From Streptomyces sp. NBC_00271 (GTDB taxonomy: Bacteria > Actinomycetota > Actinomycetes > Streptomycetales > Streptomycetaceae): a stretch of DNA of 64,000 nt. The notes below the pieces were generated by a model. It was not told where the DNA came from, ran no database searches, and saw only the letters and a list, made by a program, of their open reading frames with translations. The stretch lies in NCBI RefSeq assembly GCF_036178845.1, contig NZ_CP108070.1:8866001-8930000 (forward strand), read 5' to 3'. How positions within the stretch are numbered: the stretch's first letter is position 1; the number at the start of each line of letters is the position of its first letter. The translations under genes and the position numbers were made by a program. Below, piece after piece: positions 63,831 through 64,000 of this stretch.

Positions 63831-64000
63831 TCCCCAGGCGCAGTGTCGGTCATCACCACCTGCAACCGCGGAGATGAAGGCCGCCGTCATGAGCCGGGAT
63901 TGGATCACTTGGCAGTGGGTCCTGCAGGCCCGACCCCCGCGAGGTGGGTCAGCCGCCGATGCGGACGGCAGACAGGGCGTTGAGGCGATCGGGCTCGGTC

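Overview
The window looks like an accessory chromosomal region of a Streptomyces or close relative. It is very GC-rich with strong third-position GC, and carries WhiB-like, ECF sigma, RsbU/SpoIIE phosphatase, LAL-type LuxR, DUF5133/DUF5134 and GntR(YtrA)-ABC genes. Genes are loosely packed and mixed with many decayed copies and transposase fragments (IS110, IS630, IS5, IS256 types), as expected of an expanding and decaying arm region. No rRNA, tRNA or CRISPR array was seen.

Layout: 0-7 kb holds a CorA fragment, an IS110 remnant, surface-modification genes (polysaccharide deacetylase, acyltransferase-3, truncated methyltransferase) and a GntR-ABC operon. 7-24 kb holds NDH-2, decayed epimerase and nitroreductase copies, an ECF41-like sigma factor, a PAS-GAF-PP2C-HATPase phosphatase, a LAL regulator, acyl-CoA dehydrogenase, and cupin/DUF5134 pairs. 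24-28 kb holds a HAD hydrolase, an orphan cytochrome b (QcrB-like) and a WhiB-like protein. 28.7-36.4 kb is a divergent six-gene cluster that encodes homologues of the complete peroxisomal ether-lipid route: fatty acyl-CoA reductase, acyltransferase, alkyl-DHAP synthase and an SDR reductase, with two ferritin-like proteins. 36-50 kb holds a nitroreductase, HxlR, a TetR/membrane protein pair, NmrA-type epimerases, YceI, a fumarate-reductase-like flavoprotein, DUF1003, OsmC, cupin and AhpD. 50-64 kb holds an orphan AceE, a second phosphatase, two MarR copies in an inverted duplication, azoreductase, DUF5133, a second ECF41-like sigma factor and another nitroreductase.

The main result is a shared promoter. 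Reading both strands by eye I found 20 copies of TGTCACA, exactly 16 nt, then GGTC or TGTC (two copies have CGTCACA as the -35). All but the one inside the 3' end of wbl lie in non-coding DNA and all point at a gene or a recognisable gene remnant. The published ECF41 sigma-factor promoter is, as I recall it, TGTCACA-N16-CGTC, and ECF41 sigmas typically control carboxymuconolactone decarboxylases, oxidoreductases and epimerases. That is the kind of gene found here. One of the copies precedes the ECF41-like sigma gene at 60293, suggesting autoregulation. The window therefore appears to be a dense ECF41-type regulon island that joins redox and respiratory genes, a WhiB-like protein, a partner-switching phosphatase and an ether-lipid pathway.

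A second, local circuit appears at 57.5-63.4 kb. Two nearly identical MarR genes in inverted orientation share an operator-like motif (GTATT-purine-purine-ATGA type) with the azoreductase and nitroreductase promoters.

Limits: all homology calls come from reading translations by eye, without database searches. Boundaries of pseudogenes and transposon fragments are approximate.
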